Under the pieces are notes generated by a model. It was not told the DNA's origin, ran no database searches, and saw only the letters and a list, made by a program, of their open reading frames with translations. The translations under genes and the position numbers were made by a program. This document shows positions 60,323 through 64,000 of a stretch of 64,000 bases of DNA, piece after piece. Source of the stretch: SW4 sp042466115 (GTDB lineage: Bacteria; Pseudomonadota; Alphaproteobacteria; Rhodobacterales; Rhodobacteraceae); NCBI RefSeq assembly GCF_042466115.1, contig NZ_JAXHBQ010000001.1, forward strand, positions 2,294,001 to 2,358,000. The letters run 5' to 3'. Numbering within the stretch: the first letter of the stretch is position 1; each line of letters begins with the position of its first letter.

Positions 60323-62058
60323 GCCGCACTCGCTTTTTGCTGATGGGCCAACGGCAAGGTGACTGTCACCTGCGTGCCTTGGCCTTTCGTCGATGCAATG
60401 TCGACGGACCCGTTGAAGTCAGCAAGGATCGCTTTGCAGATCGCCAGCCCAAGGCCCAATCCTTCGCCCGTCAGCTTGGTCGATGTAAAAGGCTCGCCGA
60501 CCAGGGACAGGTCCGCTTCTGCGATTCCGACGCCGGTATCACGCACACAAAGGCGGGCTTGGCCGTCCTGTGCCGTGAGCGAAATCGCGATGCTTGCATC
60601 TTTCACATCGGCAATTGCATCCATAGCGTTCAGCAAAAGGTTGACCACCACCTGTTCGATCCGGATAGCCCCGGCCATCACAAACACTGCCTTGTCCGGA
60701 TTGTTATAGTCAGGCACGACGCCGATGTCCCGCAGGCGCGGCGCGACCAGATCAAGGGCAGCAGTCACCGAGGCGCCCATGTCGATCAGCGAGAGTTCCA
60801 CGACATCCTTGCGGGCAAAACTCTTGAGGTGCTTTGTCGTTCGCTGCATCCGGCGTATCATCCCGTGTGCCTTGCCCAGACGGGTCATTGTGGCTGTATC
60901 CTCATGATCCACACTCAGTTCCGCCGCCGACAGCGTGGCCTCCATCGCGGCAAGGGGCTGGCTGATTTCATGGACGATCGCCGCTGACATCCGGCCAAGC
61001 GCGGCCATCTTTTCGGTATGCACGAGCGCTTCTTGTGCGGCTCTCAGGTCCACCTCGGCTTGGCTACGTGCATCCACCTCGCGGGCAAGGTCCGCCGTGC
61101 GTTCGATCACCATGGCCTCCAACCGTTCCGACTGTGACAGACGCAAGGCAATGATCTGTCGGCGCTGTTCCGCAGCCTTGAGCGCTGCGGCAATCGCCAG
61201 TGTTCCAAGTGCGGCCAGCGCTGCCCACCCCAGCGACCAGATATACAGCTGGCCGGTCGAGCGGGCGGCAATCACCTGCCAGCCGGTTGCGGGCATCGGG
61301 GCCATCCGCGCGATCCACCCTTTTCCTTCGGCGTTGATCCCGTCTGGCGGTTCAGTGACCAGCGCCTTGGTCGTGCCAAGCATCACGCCGTCATACGCCC
61401 GGGTGGCGGCGATACGCGCGAGCACGTCCGCGTCCAGACGCGTCAGCGCACGGTATTGCCACTCTGGTCGCGCCGACAGGAACACGACTCCGTTTTCATC
61501 GGCAAGGGCCACGTCCGCATCCGCTGCCCGCCAAATCTCCTGCAATGCCCGCAGGTCCAGTTTTACAACCAGCACACCCCGCGTTCCACTGACGTCGATG
61601 CGGGTCGACAGGAAATAGCCGGGCACACCCGTCGTCACGCCGATGGCGTAAAACCTGCCTTGTCCTGTTGCCATCGCTTCTTGAAAATACGGGCGGAACG
61701 CATAGTTTTCGCCGACAAAACTGCCCGCGCGGTTCCAATTGGAAGCGGCTATTGTCTCGCCCTGCGCGTCGATCAAAAACAACTCTCCGGCCTGGGCATG
61801 CACGGCAACGGTTTCCAGGTAGGTGTTGGCCGCTTGCAAGGGGCCCGTCCCCGCCAAAGCATCCCTGACGCGAACATCTTCGGCCGCAACGGCAGGCAGG
61901 GACCGCAGGCGTTCCACCTCTGCCTCGACGGCGCGGGCGGTCAGCAGTAAGGTCTGGTCCAGTTGCGTGCGTGCGGCACGCAAGGCAAGGTTCTGCGCTG
62001 TGATCCAAACCAAAGCCGCGGCAAGGCAGGCAACAAGCAGGGGTCGGATCATCGCCAT
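60319..62058 (-). CDS. dctB: DctB-type sensor histidine kinase
   Basis: A 579-residue membrane kinase. A periplasmic sensor region (about residues 28-275) lies between two helices (about 5-25 and 278-298) and contains PDC/DctB-like parts (AGELFLIDAQGETIAASNWN, ENYAFRPYFQEAMATGQGRFYAIG). A coiled-coil linker leads to the H-box SAAIVHEISQPLAAMEATL and the ATPase boxes NLLLNAMDAI, DTGVGI and GLGLGLAICK. It should phosphorylate the regulator encoded by the next, overlapping gene. A TRAP permease gene is just upstream, so it likely controls that transporter. Confidence 0.93.
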   Translation of the reverse strand: MAMIRPLLVACLAAALVWITAQNLALRAARTQLDQTLLLTARAVEAEVERLRSLPAVAAEDVRVRDALAGTGPLQAANTYLETVAVHAQAGELFLIDAQGETIAASNWNRAGSFVGENYAFRPYFQEAMATGQGRFYAIGVTTGVPGYFLSTRIDVSGTRGVLVVKLDLRALQEIWRAADADVALADENGVVFLSARPEWQYRALTRLDADVLARIAATRAYDGVMLGTTKALVTEPPDGINAEGKGWIARMAPMPATGWQVIAARSTGQLYIWSLGWAALAALGTLAIAAALKAAEQRRQIIALRLSQSERLEAMVIERTADLAREVDARSQAEVDLRAAQEALVHTEKMAALGRMSAAIVHEISQPLAAMEATLSAAELSVDHEDTATMTRLGKAHGMIRRMQRTTKHLKSFARKDVVELSLIDMGASVTAALDLVAPRLRDIGVVPDYNNPDKAVFVMAGAIRIEQVVVNLLLNAMDAIADVKDASIAISLTAQDGQARLCVRDTGVGIAEADLSLVGEPFTSTKLTGEGLGLGLAICKAILADFNGSVDIASTKGQGTQVTVTLPLAHQQKASAA

Positions 62059-62062
62059 GGCA

Positions 62063-64000
62063 TCAGAATTCCGCGAAGGTTTGGCCTTTCGGCGAACCGC
62101 CGACTTGCGCCTTGTCTTTGCGGGTCCGCGCCCAATTCATGACCAGCAAGACCCCGATCAGGACCGCGCCCACAACTTCGACAGTAAAATCCGGCCAGAA
62201 CAGCGCGATCACACCGGGCACCAGAAGCACCCGCATCCAGACCCGCATCGGCCCGAACAAATACCCTTCGAGGGCGGCCGCGAAAGCAACAAGTCCCAGA
62301 ATGGCAATCGCCCCGCTCCAGATCACCATCGGCAGCGGTCCACCAAGGATGATTTCTTCGTTGAACACCATGAAAAGCGGGATCAGATACAGGCCCTTTG
62401 CGTATTTCCATGCTTGAATGCTCGTCTCCATGGGCCGACTGCCTGCAATTGCCGCACCGGCAAACCCGGCAAGGGCAACGGGCGGCGTGACATTGCTGTC
62501 TTGTGAATACCAGAACACGACCAGATGCGCGATTAAAACCGGCACGCCGAATTGCTCGGTCAGCGCCGGACCGACGAGGATGATCAGAACAATATAGGCC
62601 GCCGTGACTGGCAGGCCCATGCCAAGGATCAAGCTTGCAAGCAGCACGAGGATCAGAGCCAGCACGATGTTACCACCCGAAAAAGCGATCATCATGGCCG
62701 AAAACTTCAGCCCCAGACCGGTCAGGCCGACGACACCCACGATGATGCCCGCAACAGCGCAGGCCACCGAAACGGCAACCGCATTGCGCGCACCCAGTTC
62801 AAGGGCATTGAGCGTGATCGCAAAGCCACGCTGGCACAGAGCGATGAAACCGGCAAAGGTCGGACCCGCCGCCACAAACGACCAAAGCGCGCGCGCCGCC
62901 GCCGCTGCGAGGATCGACAGGATTGCGTAAAAGCCGACCCGCATGGGCGAATAGCCCGCGACCAGCAACGCCACCAGCGCCACCAATGGCAACAAGAAAT
63001 GCCAGCCCTCTGCCATCACCGCACGAAGCCTTGGCAACTCGGTAGCACTTAGACCTTTCATGCCCTGTTTGACCGCCGCGATATGGACCAGCAGGTAAAC
63101 CGTGCCGAAATACAGGATGGCGGGAAAGATCGAAACAAGCACGATATCGACGTAAGGCACGCGCGTGAATTCGCTCATCAGGAATGCGCCTGCACCCATC
63201 AACGGCGGCATGATCTGCCCGCCTGTCGACGCCGCCGCCTCGATCCCGCCGGCCTGCGCCGGGCGATAGCCCAGCTTTTTCATTAGCGGGATGGTGAATG
63301 CCCCGGTCGTGACCACATTCGCAATGGCCGACCCAGAGATTGATCCCATGCCCGCGCTGGCAATCACCGCAGCCTTGGCTGGGCCGCCACGTTGCTTGCC
63401 CGCGGCGGCATAGGCCAGATCGATGAAAAACTTTCCTGCGCCGGTGACTTCCAGAAAGGCGCCGAACAGAACAAAGATAAACACGAATGTCGCTGCCACG
63501 CCCAAGGGGATGCCGAAAATACCTTCGGCACCAAGGGTCATCTGGCTGGCCACACGTTCAAGCGAATAGCCGCGATGGTTCAGGATACCGGGCATCCAGT
63601 CGGCCAGAAACGGCAGTTCGCCGCGACTGCCAGCGAAGGCATATGCAATGAAAAACGCGCCGATCAGGGTCATGCCAAGCCCGACCGCACGGCGCGCCGC
63701 CTCAAGCACGATGATGATCGTGACAATGCCGACCCAGACATCAATGTCGCGGGGGAATACTTGATTTGCGATGATGTCGATGTTGCTGGGCACCCATGCA
63801 CCGGCAAGGATACTGGCCGCAATCAGACCGCCGTCGATGGCCCACCCAAGCGCACCGCGGGCCTTGTCACGGCCAAACACAGGATAGATCAGAAAGCACA
63901 GAACCAACACGAAGCCAAGGTGGATCGGGCGCTGAAAGAACAAGCCCAAAGGCTGCACGCCCGCCGCATAAAGCTGGAACAGCGACAACGCGATGCCGAT
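62063..64000 (-). CDS. TRAP transporter fused permease (TAXI type), 5' end outside window
   Basis: The frame is open to the window end, so the start is not seen; 645 residues are visible. It is a DctQM-like fusion of 4TM and 12TM type (DUF3394 C-terminus), with signatures GSISGSAIANVVTTGAFTIPLMKK, GGIEAAASTGGQIMPPLMGAGAFLM, LILGMGLPVTAAYIVL and WYSQDSNVTPPVALAGFAGAAIAG. TAXI-type TRAP systems use a different binding protein, which would be encoded upstream and outside the window. The stop is five bases before the DctB-type kinase gene, so the transporter and its two-component system form one operon. Confidence 0.94.
   Translation of the reverse strand: MGIALSLFQLYAAGVQPLGLFFQRPIHLGFVLVLCFLIYPVFGRDKARGALGWAIDGGLIAASILAGAWVPSNIDIIANQVFPRDIDVWVGIVTIIIVLEAARRAVGLGMTLIGAFFIAYAFAGSRGELPFLADWMPGILNHRGYSLERVASQMTLGAEGIFGIPLGVAATFVFIFVLFGAFLEVTGAGKFFIDLAYAAAGKQRGGPAKAAVIASAGMGSISGSAIANVVTTGAFTIPLMKKLGYRPAQAGGIEAAASTGGQIMPPLMGAGAFLMSEFTRVPYVDIVLVSIFPAILYFGTVYLLVHIAAVKQGMKGLSATELPRLRAVMAEGWHFLLPLVALVALLVAGYSPMRVGFYAILSILAAAAARALWSFVAAGPTFAGFIALCQRGFAITLNALELGARNAVAVSVACAVAGIIVGVVGLTGLGLKFSAMMIAFSGGNIVLALILVLLASLILGMGLPVTAAYIVLIILVGPALTEQFGVPVLIAHLVVFWYSQDSNVTPPVALAGFAGAAIAGSRPMETSIQAWKYAKGLYLIPLFMVFNEEIILGGPLPMVIWSGAIAILGLVAFAAALEGYLFGPMRVWMRVLLVPGVIALFWPDFTVEVVGAVLIGVLLVMNWARTRKDKAQVGGSPKGQTFAEF

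Noticed and set aside
1..64000. tRNA, rRNA, CRISPR or intact insertion sequence
   Set aside because: Intergenic regions were read for tRNA-like ends, regularly spaced repeats and transposase frames; none was found, and only a decayed recombinase is present.

Overview
The window is high-GC bacterial chromosome from an alphaproteobacterium, most likely the Roseobacter group of Rhodobacteraceae. This is inferred from three things. The gene families are typical: two TRAP transporters, an ABC polyol uptake operon of the Rhodobacter smo/mtl type, GlnK-AmtB, a split MnmD/MnmC2 pair and an MlaA-MlaC pair. Genes are packed tightly with ATGA/TGATG overlaps. The short GGGTC/GACCC dyads near 2 kb are of a kind I associate with this group. 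About 60 protein genes are supported. I see no rRNA, tRNA, CRISPR array or intact insertion sequence.

Layout. 1-9.8 kb is housekeeping and stress: the end of a dienoyl-CoA reductase, a HEAT-like protein, a LysR regulator, a divergent MerR/cation-efflux pair, OmpA-GNAT-CinA-like, sfsA-map, rsmD with a ferredoxin reductase, and a peroxiredoxin. 9.8-20 kb holds phhB, a GNAT/BioF2-like protein, GDPD and RidA, an orphan type I secretion ABC/HlyD pair, mlaA-mlaC plus a small four-cysteine protein, and a class A PBP. 20-36 kb holds glnK-amtB, a phytanoyl-CoA-type dioxygenase, an aromatic aminotransferase with sseA, smpB, a small K+-channel-like protein with a YcaQ/AlkX glycosylase, a polytopic membrane protein, dapA, a soluble lytic transglycosylase, an EamA transporter, divergent mnmD/mnmC2-like genes, a hot-dog dehydratase and an FMN reductase. 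A TPP enzyme follows at 36.3-38.0 kb.

38.0-49.5 kb looks like an inserted metabolic island. A decayed tyrosine recombinase and non-coding DNA lie on the left and 430 bp of non-coding DNA on the right. Between them is a polyol operon: LacI-type regulator, SBP, two permeases, ATPase, mannitol dehydrogenase-family enzyme and Zn-alcohol dehydrogenase on the minus strand. A divergent PfkB kinase and a GatZ/KbaZ-family protein lie on the plus strand. Shared ACATGT-centred dyads suggest one regulator controls both arms. No GatY aldolase is present, so the GatZ-like protein may be a D-tagatose-6-phosphate 4-epimerase.

49.5-58.9 kb is the most interesting locus: an omega-aminotransferase, a divergent LysR regulator, a DUF1445 protein (family of the D-glutamate cyclase domain), a complete DctPQM TRAP transporter, the PxpABC 5-oxoprolinase and a DUF2848 protein. 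I read it as a complete uptake-and-hydrolysis system for 5-oxoproline and perhaps D-glutamate. A repeated ATCTAT/ATAGAT palindrome sits at the LysR start and again in front of the operon. 59-64 kb holds a DctB/DctD-type two-component system whose AAA+ activator has lost the GAFTGA loop, followed by a fused TAXI-type TRAP permease that runs off the window.

A recurrent structural feature is that six convergent gene pairs overlap by exactly four bases at their stop codons (TTAA, TTAG or CTAA).
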